DNA of 64,000 nt from Schistocerca nitens (Eukaryota; Arthropoda; Insecta; Orthoptera; Acrididae), in assembly GCF_023898315.1 (NCBI RefSeq), contig NC_064614.1, positions 376,277,348 through 376,341,347 of the forward strand, in the 5' to 3' direction. The notes under the pieces are model-generated. The model did not search any database, was not told where the DNA came from, and worked only from the letters and a program-made list of their open reading frames with translations. Both the position numbers and the translations under genes were made by a program. This document shows, piece after piece, positions 44,175-56,327 of the stretch (the stretch's first letter is position 1; every line of letters starts with the position of its first letter).

Positions 44175-46440
44175 ATTTGCCATGAAGTTTCGGTATGTCA
44201 ACTCATTTTTGTCTTATTTATATGAAGAAATCTTATGAGAGCAGACTGGCTAAGCGAGATATTAACATTATGAGAAGATAAAGCACGATATAGCAGTTCT
44301 TTCGTTATAGTAGCCAATGATGCATAAAGCGGTGCAGGAAAACAATGCCGGATTACAGTCCTACACAAAAATTAAAAAAATAAACATTCCATGGCTCCTA
44401 ACATTGTAGAAGCCTTTAGAACTGACCCGAATTAATCAGCTTATGTGCCACTTTCACTGTCAATCAATGAACACTGTGCTTTGCCTGACGCGACAAACAT
44501 GTTGCCCAGTTAGATATCACTATGAATCGAGCCCGAGACCCAAGTGTTGTTATCCAGGAACGATGATCACTAGAGTACGGAGTACGGACGCGGCATTTTG
44601 AAAATCTCAAAACATGTTTCGATCTGTTACCAATAGACAACTAATATCGAATTTGTTGTTATAATTTTTTATGCAGTTCCATTCATCTCCGCGTATCCAC
44701 TGTGGCCAAAACTATCGATAAGAAACTCAACGTAGCGTAATTCCTATGTACTGATAGTTGATTTCCACACACTTCTTTTCGGTCCTACATTTTGTAGAGC
44801 GGTTTAAAAAAATTCCATTCACTTTTAATGACCCATCATACTTCTGGTTCTACAGCATTCTTTACATTAAATCAATATGTAAGACTTTGTACGAATTGTA
44901 CGTATCGAACGTCTCTATGTCTTTATTCTGCTGAATACCTGAAATTTACTGCTCATTAAGCGTAGGACTGGAATCGGCGTGACGGCAGTCCCAGAAAATG
45001 CTGGACGGGCCTGACGGACCAGTCACCTGGCGCCGGGCAAGCCCGCTGCTGTGTGACTGCCGGCACGGCCGTTACTATTAGAATAAAGCGGCGCCACTGT
45101 CCCACAAATCCGAATTACCCATGCGGGAGTAGAAAATGTGGCGCTGTTGCACGGCCAATTTCACGCGCAGTTACAGGAAAATGGTCGCGTCCCTGAAAAT
45201 AATAGGAGATTTCCGAAGTGCCACCAAATAATCAGCACTGCTGCCATCAGAGTAACGGTTATTCTCCCTACGGTGCAACCCGGGGTCAAAGTTGCTGCCC
45301 CGAGTGAAAAATCAAAATGTTTACGTTGTGTTGATGGTCGGGAGATTGTCTTTTATTGGGCGTTATTTTGCATTTATGCGTTTTACATTACTCTCGCTCT
45401 GTCTGGCTGCGTTGCGGTCCGGAAACAAGAGCCGCTTAGGGGCTGTTCCCTTCATAGGCCATGCGTCTCGTAAGTTGGCAGGCTATATTACTTGCACAGT
45501 GCATCCATTTCTGGAGGGCAGTGGCGCTACAGATTTTCTTACACTGTCCCATGAGATAACAAAAAAGTCCCGTACTGCTCTACCTGGAATGACTAGAGTT
45601 GTAATATTACCGTGTTCCAACCGCTTTACCTGTATGATATGTGTGCTGCATACCTATCTGGCGTTCCCACATTTCGATCGCTTTGTTTGCGAATGCGATT
45701 AGTGTCTCACTACGCTCCTCTACAAACCTGAAGCAGTGAACTGTCTAGAAACTGAGGATATACAAAGGACTGCATAACCTCTGAAACATCTTTGTTCTGT
45801 ATAATAATACTCCTGTCCGTTACTTAAAAATGAACAGAATTTGTAATAAAACTTAAGCTGTAAATGTTTCATTCAGGTTTTATTCGAAAATTGGTGATTT
45901 GTAACGTGAAACAGAGGGATACAGTACCAAACATAAGAAAAGCTATGCAGACGTATCATTTAGCGCTATAAAACGTAAGGTTCTTTAAAAAAAGGTAAAA
46001 TTTAAAAAAAATGCAAAACCAAAACATATCCAACACCGGTTCAGTGCGTCGCCGATCTGATAAAGCTTTCGCATTTATCAATATTAAGACCAAACTTTTG
46101 CCTTTGCTTATCATGAAGAATTTTCCCTTGAGTACAATATAACAAAAAACAATTATACGAATTTTTTTTGTGTTTGTGCCTGTAAATTATACTTGCATCA
46201 AAAGCAACTGCTTTGGTTACCTAAAAGAGCAGGAGTTACATCGTTAACTAGTTTTTAGTATCTATGAAATAAAATTTATGTTTTGTAAGGATATAAAACT
46301 CACAGTGGGCTGATACAAAACGATGTGCAGTTCTAATTATGGGCAAAACAAACAAGCTAACAAACAAACAATTAAATAAATAAAAAACTGAGAGTAATCA
46401 TAGGCTCCCTGTTTCTCTGTGGTACATTCATTTATGTTTT
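44175..46440. other. No recognisable feature
   Basis: A 111- and a 136-codon plus-strand frame overlap at 45138-45702, in a somewhat GC-richer stretch. Neither shows a recognisable domain, and they overlap in different frames. I do not call them genes. Confidence 0.45.
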
Positions 46441-46449
46441 TTTTCTTTG

Positions 46450-47053
46450 CCAATTTTACCAGCTCTACCAATATTACTGGTAATCGTACCATACACTAGG
46501 TACATTTATATACTCTACCAAAAATAGCGAACTGTAGTTTTGGTAGAGCGCAATCCTTGCAATGACAAACAAGAGATTGACGACAACAGTAACTGCAACA
46601 CCTCTTGTCCATTAAAAGCAATAACATACAAAAGTGCTGCCTTCCTTTCCACGATACATCGCCTCACATGCAGGACAACGTCATAACAGGATTTACGAAT
46701 AGAACAGGGCACAATAAAAGTTATTCCATCTACCAACGCCTATAGCCCGGACATAGATGACACAAGAAAAAAAGAAGGAAAATCTTCTTTTACCTTTAAG
46801 CCTGCTGTGGAGTAATAGCCAAAACGAAAATGAAGTAGCACACTACCCCATATTTAGGAAAGTCATTCAAAAAGTTAGCCAAAACTCACATCTTGCAGCA
46901 GGTGTTGCAGTTACTGTTGTCGTCAATCTCTTGTTTGTCATTGCAAGGATTGCGCTCTACCAAAACTACGGTTCGCTATTTTTGGTAGAGTATATAAATG
47001 TACCTAGTGTATGGTACGATTACCAGTAATATTGGTACAGCTGGTAAAATTGG
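46450..47053. repeat. Near-perfect 153-bp inverted repeat with 298-bp spacer
   Basis: The arms 46450-46602 and 46901-47053 are reverse complements with only two mismatches by eye (ctcta/ctgta near the outer end and gaactg/gaaccg). Each arm also contains the small inverted pair ctctaccaaaa/ttttggtagag. The spacer has no coding motif. Candidates are a foldback element, a MULE- or hAT-type TIR pair, or a recent inverted duplication. Confidence 0.93.
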
Positions 47054-47059
47054 TAAAAA

Positions 47060-47960
47060 AGAGGTACGACAGATCACATAGTATTCAACACCATGATTAA
47101 AAGAGAATTGACAGGTAGTAGTATTACTTATGAGATCACTTGCAATGACTGTAAAAACTGCATATTGGGCAAACAATCAGAACTGATAACAGCTACACTG
47201 ACTGAGAATGAACGTAGTTGGAGATTACACAAGTCAGACTGCACCTTTCCTGAACGTCAACTGAAAGAGTGCCCTAGTCACAAAGTTAACATATAACTGC
47301 TACATATAGCCAACTAAGGGAAAAAATCTTAGCCTATTATAAGCACTGAAGATAAATAAGAACTTAGCATACAGTCTTTGTATCACAATGTAACTGCCAT
47401 TACACCTTACTTTGTTTTAACTGACAACCTTTAGCATTGCATTCAGACAAGCCGTATATTTTAATGTTGTGTGTTTTCAATTATGTACCATGTTTAATAC
47501 TATCTATATTATGAACTGAAATTTAATACTATAAATTAATATCTCAGTGTAGCGCGATCTGACATTTCACACCAAATGTCTTGAATAAAGATTCTATGTT
47601 TGTTGACAGTTTCTTTGTTTGTAATGTTTGGATCCTTACTTACCGGTGTCGCTTGTGGACGCTGCTCAGTAGTTTCCTGACAATGATCCAATAACCTGAA
47701 AACCAGTTTGGAATAGACAAATACCTGTAGAACAAAAACGAAGTTTGCTTGTTTTTCAACCGTAAATAAAAATGTTAATGCAACAACAACCGAGCTATGC
47801 TTAAGGTTCCTTGCATTATTCCTTCTTTTCTTACTGTACCTCTACAGTTATGAAACTTCACTATTTAATTTACTGGAGAGCCGAAGAATAGACAAGTTTT
47901 TGAATTTACTGATTACAGAAGCCAAATATGTAACTAAGATTTTAAAAAAATAGTAAAAAA
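47060..47960. other. No recognisable gene
   Basis: A 67-codon plus-strand frame at 47093-47296 contains CNDCKNCILGKQ. It is too short and unsupported to classify. Confidence 0.4.
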
Positions 47961-47964
47961 GAAA

Positions 47965-48330
47965 TCAACCATCGAACTTAATTTTATTGTAGTTGTCAAA
48001 CCTTGTAGGGGGACGTAAGTTCGTAAGAGCACAGTAAATTTGTGCACTTCTGTACCCTTGGACCGTACGCCTCACAGCATAAGTAAGTTTAATATTTGTG
48101 TTATACACTGTCTGTTTAGTTACGCCACAAGTATAACCAAATTTGCTTAAATCACAAAAATTACAAACAATTCTTAATTTTGATGCACAACCTCTTCTAG
48201 CAAGTACCTGCTCAACTGCATTCACACCACTGTAGCCAAATTCATCTGCAAAGCTTTATTTATTAGTTCAGATAGAGCAGAGTGTATAATAATAACACAA
48301 CCCGAATCAATAGTTAGCGTCTCTATACTA
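47965..48330 (-). pseudogene. Mutator-like transposase N-terminal fragment
   Basis: The minus-strand frame 48225-47965 encodes VNAVEQVLARRGCASKLRIV, then CNFCDLSKFGYT and LTYAVRRTVQGYRSAQIYCA, then LTNLRPPTRFDNYNK. This order (a LASKL-like segment, a Cys-x2-Cys, 'N.kL.YglRsigkG...AE.FCa.mNLp.Pp.f') is that of the domain opening many animal Mutator-like transposases. A short upstream block (48330-48240; IIHSALSELINKAL) fits the same protein after a frameshift. No catalytic core was found. Confidence 0.6.
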
Positions 48331-49229
48331 TCAGCATTAATAGTATCAAGCCAGTTGTCCAAATATTTCAGTTTTAGCTTTGAGCACTTGGATTAGTTGT
48401 CGCTGATGCAAGTGTTGTATCACGTTGAATTTCAGTATTAGCAGAGTTAATCCGTTTGATGAACCGATTTCCAAAAAATTTACGTTTCACACGATAAGAA
48501 ACTCACGCACACAATTACTCCACTGTAAACAAAATATTCACGCAAAAACGACAGCAAACAATGACTAAACCTCTTTCGCAGGTTAGCCAACTTAAGGGAC
48601 AAAAGGCATAAAAACGAAACAAATGAGAGCAAAACTTTATTTTTAACAGAGCTGACTGTGTACCATGGGGACGTTGTGGCGCATGCAGCCGCTTTTCAGT
48701 TCCTCTAATTTTGTACTTTCTGTGGTTCATTTTCCTGGAAGTTAACTATTTCTCATTCATAAAATTACAGAGAATTTTTTTAAGACAAAAATTTAAAAAA
48801 AGTGATGTTTTGACAGTTATTCACATACAAGTCCCCTTACAGGACTTACCAGCTTTGTATGTAATGAGTGGAGATAATAATTTATCTCACAACAATTCAG
48901 AGAGACTTCTTGGCATCTTAAAACTGTATGTCGGACCGAGACTCGAAATCGGGACATTTGCCTTTTTTTTTGTTTATTTGGCCTTTTAGTGTGTTCTCAA
49001 TTTAGCCATCGGCAACACATAGTGACAATGTACACATAATTGAATAAACAAATACAGAAATGCATATTTACAAGAATAAAAAGCTGTTACAGGTTTGTAC
49101 ATAATGTTTTAAAAACTGAATTGAATTGAATTGGAAAATAATTAAAAGTGTCTTGGCTTACAATTCACACCATTTCTGAAATATCTTCATCAGCAAGACA
49201 TATTTATAATTTACGTACACCATTAAAAC

Positions 49230-52200
49230 CTACAGATTGTGACCAGTACTCTTGATGAAGTTACCTATCACTTTATATAGACGAACGTCTTTAGTACACA
49301 AAAGAGAAGAAGCCGATTGAGGAAGATGGTAGCCCATACTCAGCTATGTCTTCAGAAAGACCAACCGTTCACGGTCAAATTTGGGGTACATAAATAAGAT
49401 GTGGTTGACATCAGCTTCCGACTCAGGATCACACTCACATGCTGGTGAACTGTAAACGTTGATCCGATGTAGATGTTGTGGGAAAGAAGCATGATTGAAG
49501 CGAAGTCTTATGATGGTAGAAATCGTGGATCGGTCCAGATGTGTCCTCATGAACCACGGCTGTGAAGGAATCCGAGGTTGTAGCACTGCGTAATAACCGC
49601 CTTTTGTCTGTTGAGAAATGTTCCACATTTCCTGCCATTGTTGTCTTGCCTGATCCTTGACTTCACGTAAGTAGTCTGTATAAGGAAGGTGCAGATCCAG
49701 GACGGTGCCTAAGGTTGCCGCTTGTTTGGCTAATGCATCACCTTCATCATTATAGAGGATACAAGAGTGGGAAGGTACCCACAGCAAATGGATCGTCCGG
49801 CCCGCGCGTGTGCTGCGAATATATTCAGATATCACATCCAAGATATAACTGTTGGTTGTTTTGTTCCATCGACTGTACTGAATGTTTTAAGAACGCTTTG
49901 CGAGTCAGATACTATCAGTATCTTGGGGAAGGAAGTGCTAGAGACAAACTTAAGTGCTTCCAAAATTGCCACTGTCTCCGCCGTAAAAACAGAAGTGCTC
50001 GTAGGCAGTTTGAAGGTTTTGCGGATCTGGATCTAAGGGCAGAAAAAAGCGCATCCTGTACACTCTTCTTGCGGAATTTTGGAGCCATCGGTATATACAC
50101 AGAGAAAACCCGGCCATTGTGCTTGAACGAGACGATTGAAGCCAACGTTGACATTAGTACTGTCCAGCCAGGTCGTACTTAAATAATGGACTGGGATCTG
50201 GGAGCAGAGCGTTTGAAGATCATATTCAAAAACAGGTAGATGCGCTGAACGTCGTATAGAATGTATGACAGGTGACCAAGTGTCAAAGCTGGCACAAACG
50301 GCTGGCACTTTATTCCTTCTGTGGGATGCAATCCACAGTCGATAAATGCAGTCTCTACTTTGATAGACGGAACTGTCCATAATGGCCATGGCTTGAATGT
50401 AGAATTTGTCCGATAACATTTGGCGCCTAATGCTCAAGGGCATCTCCCCTGCTTCTATTAAAAGGGCGTTGGTGGGCGTCTATCGCATGGCTCTATATTG
50501 AAGAGTATCTAATTTGGAGAGATGAATCTTTGACGTAGTGAGGTAGAATTGACAGCCACAGTCTAATCGAGATCGAATTATCCCTCGGTACATGGCGAGT
50601 AAAACACTCTGGTGCGCTCCCCACTAGACACGAGTGAGTGATCTGATTACATTTAAACCTTCGTCACACTTGGTAACGGTAGATCGGATGTGGGGCGTCC
50701 AGCTTAACCGAGAGTCAAAAATCATCCCCAGAAATCGAACGTGAGATTTTATTTCGAAGGTGTACTTGCCACAGGTAATGTGATCTTCACTGCGAGCTGT
50801 CGTCGACTTGGAGAAGGGAACGACTGCTGATTTCTCAGCCGAAATCTCCAGCCCATTGATAGAGAGCCACTCATCGATGTGTGCGATGGTTGAGGTTAAT
50901 GCCGTTTTGGCCTGAAGATATGAAGCAGCAGTAGAATAAACACATATATCATCGGCATACTGTAGGATTTTTGTGGGGGGAGTAAGTATGCGTTCTAGGT
51001 CGTGCGTATATAGAGTATACAGCAGAGGACTTAAAATTGCACCTTGCGGCAAGCCCTGGGAGACATAAAAAGGTCCGATCATGGTACCTTTGAAACGGAC
51101 GTAGATCGTTCTTTGAGTAATCAGGGTACTGATACCGTAGATCATCCGTGAAGGAATTCCGAATCCTGCCAGCTTGTCCAAGAGTATCGGTATTTGTACG
51201 TGATCATATGCACCCTTAACGTCAAGAAAAGCTGCCACTACTGTCTCTTTCGTTTGAAAGGCTGACGTGATATCCATATTAAGCAAAAACAGGTTATCCG
51301 TGGTCCCTTTGCCTTTTCTGAAGCCGCATTGACTCCGAGGCAACAAATTACTTTTTTCAAGCCACCATTCTAGTCTCCTTTTTACCATTCGTTCCAGTGT
51401 TTTTGCAACACACGACGAAAAGGTTCAAATGGTTCAAATGGTTCTGAGCACTATGGGACTCAACTGCTGAGGTCATTAGTCCCCAAGAACTTAGAACTAG
51501 TTAAACCTAACTAACCTAAGGACATCACAAACATCCATGCCCGAGGCAGGATTCGAACCTGCGACCGGAGCGGTCTTGCGGTTCCAGACTGCAGCGCCTT
51601 TAACCGCACGGCCACTTCGGCCGGCACGACGAAAAGGCAATAGGTCTATAATTAGTACCGACATTTGGATCTTTACCACTTTGGAGAATTGGAATTATTA
51701 CTTGCGTCTTCCATGTTGATATGAGGTCTTTCTTCATCCAGTACTGATTAAAAATGTTCAAGAGAAAGTCTTTCGCTTCTATAGGCAGGTGTGCAAGCAT
51801 AGAGTAGTGTATATGATCAATGCCAGGGCAACTGTCGCTAGATACTTTAATAGCTTCGTTGAGTTCTTCTTTAGAGAAAGGACGAAGGAGAACATAATAG
51901 CGGTCTTCTTCAGCAGGTAACCGATGGTTTAAAAATGGCACCGTGGGAGGAGCGATTGTATCTATGAATTCATCTAACCAGGCCGTGGTAGCAGGAGGGG
52001 AGGAAGACAGTCTTCTTGTTCTAAAAGCTTTTATTTTATGCCAGATGCTTGCCACACTTGTTTCATTATTTAGGGACAGACAAAATTGTTTCCAACTGTC
52101 CTTCTTGGTTTTCTTCAGGAATTTGTTAACTCGCGCATTCACTTTTTGCACAGCCAAGAAGTTGTCCAATGAAGGATTCTGACGATAGGTTTTCAAGGCG

Positions 52201-53127
52201 AGTCGTCGCTTCGCAACTTCCCGAGAGCATTCAGAATTCCACCAAGGAGGAGAACGGTGCTTCATTACTGTAAACTCTTTTTTCTTAGGGATGCTGATGC
52301 CAGCTGCGACGTTCATAGTATTGAGTAAAACTGGGTATGCATCTTCGTGCCGTAAGTCACGTCTCGTATTTGCGAGTGCCCGCCGAACCGTTTCCTTATA
52401 AGAGGCCCAATTGGCTTCCTTGATTTTCCATGTACTATTAGAGTAACAGATGTGCGTAGTATCGACGTTGATGTTAATGTGAAACTCTATTGGGAGATGA
52501 TCGGATCCCATTGAATCCTTTTTAACGCACCAATTAGATATTTCAGCAAAGCAGGGGGTGCAAAGTGTTACATCAACTGCGGAGGGTCTACGGAGAGGTG
52601 AAGTTATCATAGTAGGAGAGCCATCGTTGAGTATCACTAGGTTATTATCTTCGATAACGCTTACAAAGGTCCTGCCGTTCCTGTCTGTCACGTCTCCTCC
52701 CCACGCTACATGGTGGGCATTCGTCTCCAGCTACGATAAAGGGAGGACGAAGCTGACTTATTAATTGTCTCCAGTCATTTTCCACGATACTGTGGTGGGG
52801 AGCGTTATACAACGAGACAACTGTAAAGGTTTTGTGGGCAGTTCGTATCTCCACAGCAACAAATTCAAGGTTGGTGACAGGTACGTGTAACGGGTGTGGT
52901 CGATGCGGCAGCGAAGTTTTTACCAGTATAGCTACGCCGCCCCACCCATCGAGACGGTCTTCCCTTACTATAGAATAATTTTGAAAGCGAACAGTTCGTT
53001 CGAATTTGAACCAAGTTTCACATAACAGAACGATATCAGGCTGACTTACGAACAGTTATCGTTGCAAGCTTTCTCTATTAGAATTAGCCGATCTCTCATT
53101 CCACTGCAATACTTTTCAAGCCGCCAT
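49230..53127 (-). pseudogene. I-type LINE ORF2: endonuclease, RT, RNase H
   Basis: About 1,228 codons without the SINE. The ATG at 53127 starts 3 nt after the ORF1 stop. The endonuclease begins LQWNERSANSN, then QPDIVLLCETWF; its GDFN box near 52718 is broken by a small frameshift. MGSDHLPIEF (SDH motif) lies near 52515. The RT has CPGIDHIHYSMLAHLP, CGFRKGKGTTDNLFLL, FLDVKGAYDHV, SQGLPQGAILSPLLYTLY and catalytic YADDICVY near 50960. The C-terminal RNase H keeps all acidic motifs: VYTDGSK near 50090, ETVAILEAL near 49970, IVSDSQSVL near 49912 and NDEGDALAKQ near 49755. In-frame stops fall at codons 4 and 24, at 50624 and near 50480, at 50033 and at 49344. A second frameshift lies near 49850. 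The frame is continuous across the SINE if the SINE and one TSD are ignored. Confidence 0.92.
51424..51624 (-). mobile_element. tRNA-derived SINE (family 1) inside LINE ORF2
   Basis: Complete copy with a perfect 13-bp TSD, cacgacgaaaagg, at 51411-51423 and 51625-51637. It interrupts the RT between the palm entry and the CGFRKGKG block. Confidence 0.95.
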
Positions 53128-53130
53128 AAT

Positions 53131-54849
53131 TTAGGGAGAGAGAGATTGAAATATGCCAGTAACGAGGTGCCGGATATCGGAATTGTTCATAGCACTATTT
53201 TGTCTCATGTTTTGCATGACAATATCAATCACATTTATTATCTTATCTATAAGTTCAGCATTACCTTGAGGCTGTCGTTGATTCGGCTCTTGTGGGGTTG
53301 CTAATCTGTGAGCAGCAGGCTGGTATGGATTTTGGCTGATAGGAGTGAATGAATGTTACATGGGATATAACAGGCTGCGGTACTGAGACCACTCACGAAC
53401 GTTACTTTGGTTGTTTACTTGCGCCTGCCGCCAGGGAGGCCGGTAAGCGACGTGTGTCTGCTGGGGCGCAGTTGCACACTGAGTTGCGTCCCCACTTCCG
53501 CGTTGTTGACTGTGCATGCTTGCGGCGGGCAGCGGCGGGAAGAGTTGTGGGTTTTGAAAGTCCGGAGAGCTCAAATTTGTTGGGGCAGTAATGCTCGGAG
53601 CCGGCAAGTGATGTTGTTGAACCCCGGTGACGGATGCATAGGTTGGCATACGAGCAATAGACAGCGCATCCCTGAAGTCAATGTTGTTGAACGTCGCTAA
53701 TTATTGAGCTCGTCGCCGTATATGGTATTCCGGGCAGGAACGGTCCGTGGATGCGTGTTGTCCCCCGCAATGAGCGCAAATAGTGATACGTGAGACACAG
53801 GATTCAACATTATGTGGACCACTACATTTAATGCATCTCATCTGAGATCGACATTGTTTGCTGATGTGTCCGTAACGAAGACAATTAAAGCACTGCCTGA
53901 CTGGTACATAAACGTCGACGGGACATCTTGTTTCGTGAATAGACACGGCTTCCGGTAAGGTTTGAGAGTCGAAGGTTAACAAAAAGGTCTGCAATTGAAC
54001 GATTTAGTCTTTACCATACCTCTTCGTAAACCTCCGAACGCCTACAACAGGGAAGGGAGATTGTACGACTTCCAAGATCTCCGCTTCTTCAAGGTTGGTG
54101 TCTACTTTCCTGATTACTCCCAGATTATGGACAACAAAGGAAGGAATGTAAGCTTCTATATTTTTTGACTTTAATACCTCACTGGTAACTAGGAAATTAG
54201 CCTTGTCTGGGGTTTCCAGTTCCACCTTAACTTTTGTTTTTCCTGCTTAAGAGATGTTAAGTATAGAATTCTTCACTTCTGGCAGGGAAATATGCAATAA
54301 TTTCCCTAGTGCCATAGGGTGCAAGCGTCCTAAGTTTTTGTCCAAACATTCCATGTAAACTACGAATGGTCCCCTATCTGTACGTTTGTAAAAGTTGAGA
54401 GACCTCGGAGTAGGTGCAGGTCCCACAGGAGGGGTGTTAGTTGCAGCATGTTGGTTAGGAGTGAGCCCAGAAGCAGTTGCTACAGGGGGGTCAGCTACAT
54501 TTGAAACGTCAGTTACAGGTAAGAGTTGATTAGCGCCTGCTATGAAGGTTTTGGAATTTCTTAAATCCAGACTGACCTCACTTTGTCGCTTGTTTCTCGT
54601 AGCGGAGAAGCTGGAGGAATCCTGTTCCGATAAATCCATATGCTCTTCTGCCGGCTGTATTCCAGATTCTCCCCGAACAACTGCTAGCGAGTGGCTTATC
54701 ACAGCCGTCGTGTTGTCCAATGTAGTGCCTGGAGGAGCTGGTAAGGGTGCTGCATCTGGATGTAGCCGCTGCGCAGGTGGTTGTTGTTGATGTTGTCCCA
54801 TAGGGGCGTCGAAGTCACCACCCCCTTCTCCATACACCCCACCATACAT
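53131..54849 (-). pseudogene. I-type LINE ORF1 (Gag-like, three zinc knuckles)
   Basis: One reading frame of 573 codons from the ATG at 54849 to the TAA at 53131. Four in-frame stops interrupt it (54247, 54004, 53701, 53356) but there is no frameshift. The N-terminal third is Pro/Gln-rich. A central region includes GPFVVYMECLDKNLGRLHPM and then VRRFTKRYGKD. Three CCHC-type knuckles follow: CFNCLRYGHISKQC, CIKCSGPHNVESC and CAHCGGQHASTDRSC (53895-53730). A Gln/Asn-rich tail ends just before ORF2. I-factor-type ORF1 proteins bind and package element RNA. The conserved frame with only nonsense changes points to modest age. Confidence 0.9.
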
Positions 54850-55283
54850 GGCGGGGCTTGCCGTCACCGATAGCAATGTCAGGTGTTAATGTGCCTAACA
54901 GAAAACCGTACCAAACGAAAGCTGTTACGCGCGTGCACTAGTAGGTAAACACAAGCGTCACACGGAAGAGCGACCGCGTAGCACGTTTTAACACTTCCGC
55001 GTCTGCAAGCGAACTGTGGACATTTGCCTTGTTCGCGGGCAAGTGCTCTAGCAGCTGGGCTACCCAAGCACGAATAACGAACTGTCCTCACAGATTTACT
55101 TCTACCAGTATCTCATCTCCTACCTTCTATAGCCGTGAGGACAAGGCGTGAGTCGTGCTTGGGCAGCTCAGTTGCTCGCAAAAGGCAAAGACTCAGAGTT
55201 TGAGTCGCGGTCCAGCACACAGTTTTAACCTGCCAGAAAGTTTCATATCAGCGCTCACTCCACTACAGAGTGAAAATTTCTCC

Positions 55284-56325
55284 CGAAGTACCCAGTATAA
55301 TATTTCACTATCTACATCTGATGTTTGTCATCGTTGGTCGTGCGGTGGTGTTATTTGTTTACGGTTTGTGCAGTTTTTCTGCAAATGGCAACCGTCTGCT
55401 TCAAGGATGACGTAGGGTTGGCTATCGGTGGTTTAAACGGTTACGAACAGTGATCTCTCGTTTCATTTGTGCCTTGAATTTGATGGTGCATTGACTTGTG
55501 AAATAATCGGCAATTTTCGAGAGTCTTACTCGGCTGCATTCCAGTAATTGATTTGAAATACGTAGGTTACTATTGTCACCAAATGCGGGTTTCCTAAAGT
55601 TCGAAATACTCATTTCCACATGGTGACAATAACAAAGCTCTTTATTTTGGATCAAGTATCACACCTATAAGAGAAATAAATTAGATGGAAAATGTGTTGC
55701 ATAGCTTTGGCGTTAACATCGGTCATCGTTTACTGCAGAATTTCTCTTCTCCACGAAATATTACTGTGAGCTGTAGAAAGCCGGCTGTGACATTGTAGTG
55801 CTGTCCGTCTAAGTTATGAACAGCCTTTCGACAAATTAACAGTGTTCACTGCATAGGTAACCTTGTACAAGCCGCCCATACTGCAGGAGATACAACGTCA
55901 ATGAACACAGAACGTCACGTCAAAGGTATATATTCAAAATTATGTGGATAGTGTAACTGATTTCTTGCATCTAACCAGAGAATCGACGGAGAGCTTAGAT
56001 TTCAGGACGTCATTTCGTCACTCCGCATTATAAACTTTTGTTCTTTATAGGGAGGTTGTGCAGCGGTTGAGACATAAACTGAAGGAGCAGATTTCAAATA
56101 GCTATCAGGCCATATTGCACTAAATTAAGTGAATTCCTTTTATACATCCCCTGGCCGCTTCCTTCCAGAATTCTTCTCCTAGTAATTGCGTTGTCCGTCT
56201 CTAGTGGCGCTCAACGCTAGCCTTCATTCCTTCGCGAAAAGTCGAAGTCTGTATGAGTTACATAGAATTAGCCTACAGAAAGATTTTTTGGATATTGTTG
56301 ATGCACACAAAAGAGTAGCATAAAA
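55284..56325. other. No recognisable feature
   Basis: Unassigned DNA between two transposons. Confidence 0.5.
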
Positions 56326-56327
56326 TA

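Larger units (their letters stand above)
48965..55017 (-). mobile_element. Full-length I-type LINE, with a SINE insertion
   Basis: 6.05 kb including the 214-bp SINE insertion. The perfect 13-bp TSD ggacatttgcctt lies at 48952-48964 and 55018-55030. Order on the minus strand: 5' UTR (55017-54850), ORF1, ORF2 (EN-RT-RNase H), 3' UTR with AATAAA at 48978-48973 and a short A tail. The intact 5' end is unusual among LINEs. All coding damage is by point changes, two small frameshifts and the SINE. Confidence 0.93.
48901..55283. mobile_element. Palindromic tRNA-derived element split by a LINE
   Basis: Same family as 17172-17412. The left part is 48901-48964 (cttaaaactgtatgtcggac near 48917) and the right part 55018-55283. 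The right part carries both tRNA-like halves around a non-tRNA centre, and ends with agttttaacctgccagaaag (55221-55240) and its downstream tail. The I-type LINE lies between. Confidence 0.85.

Noticed and set aside
45138..45702. Overlapping 111- and 136-codon frames as a possible gene
   Set aside because: Different overlapping frames, no domain motif and no splice or promoter context visible.
46757..47029. 90-codon frame across the inverted-repeat spacer and arm
   Set aside because: No domain, and it crosses structural boundaries of the inverted repeat.
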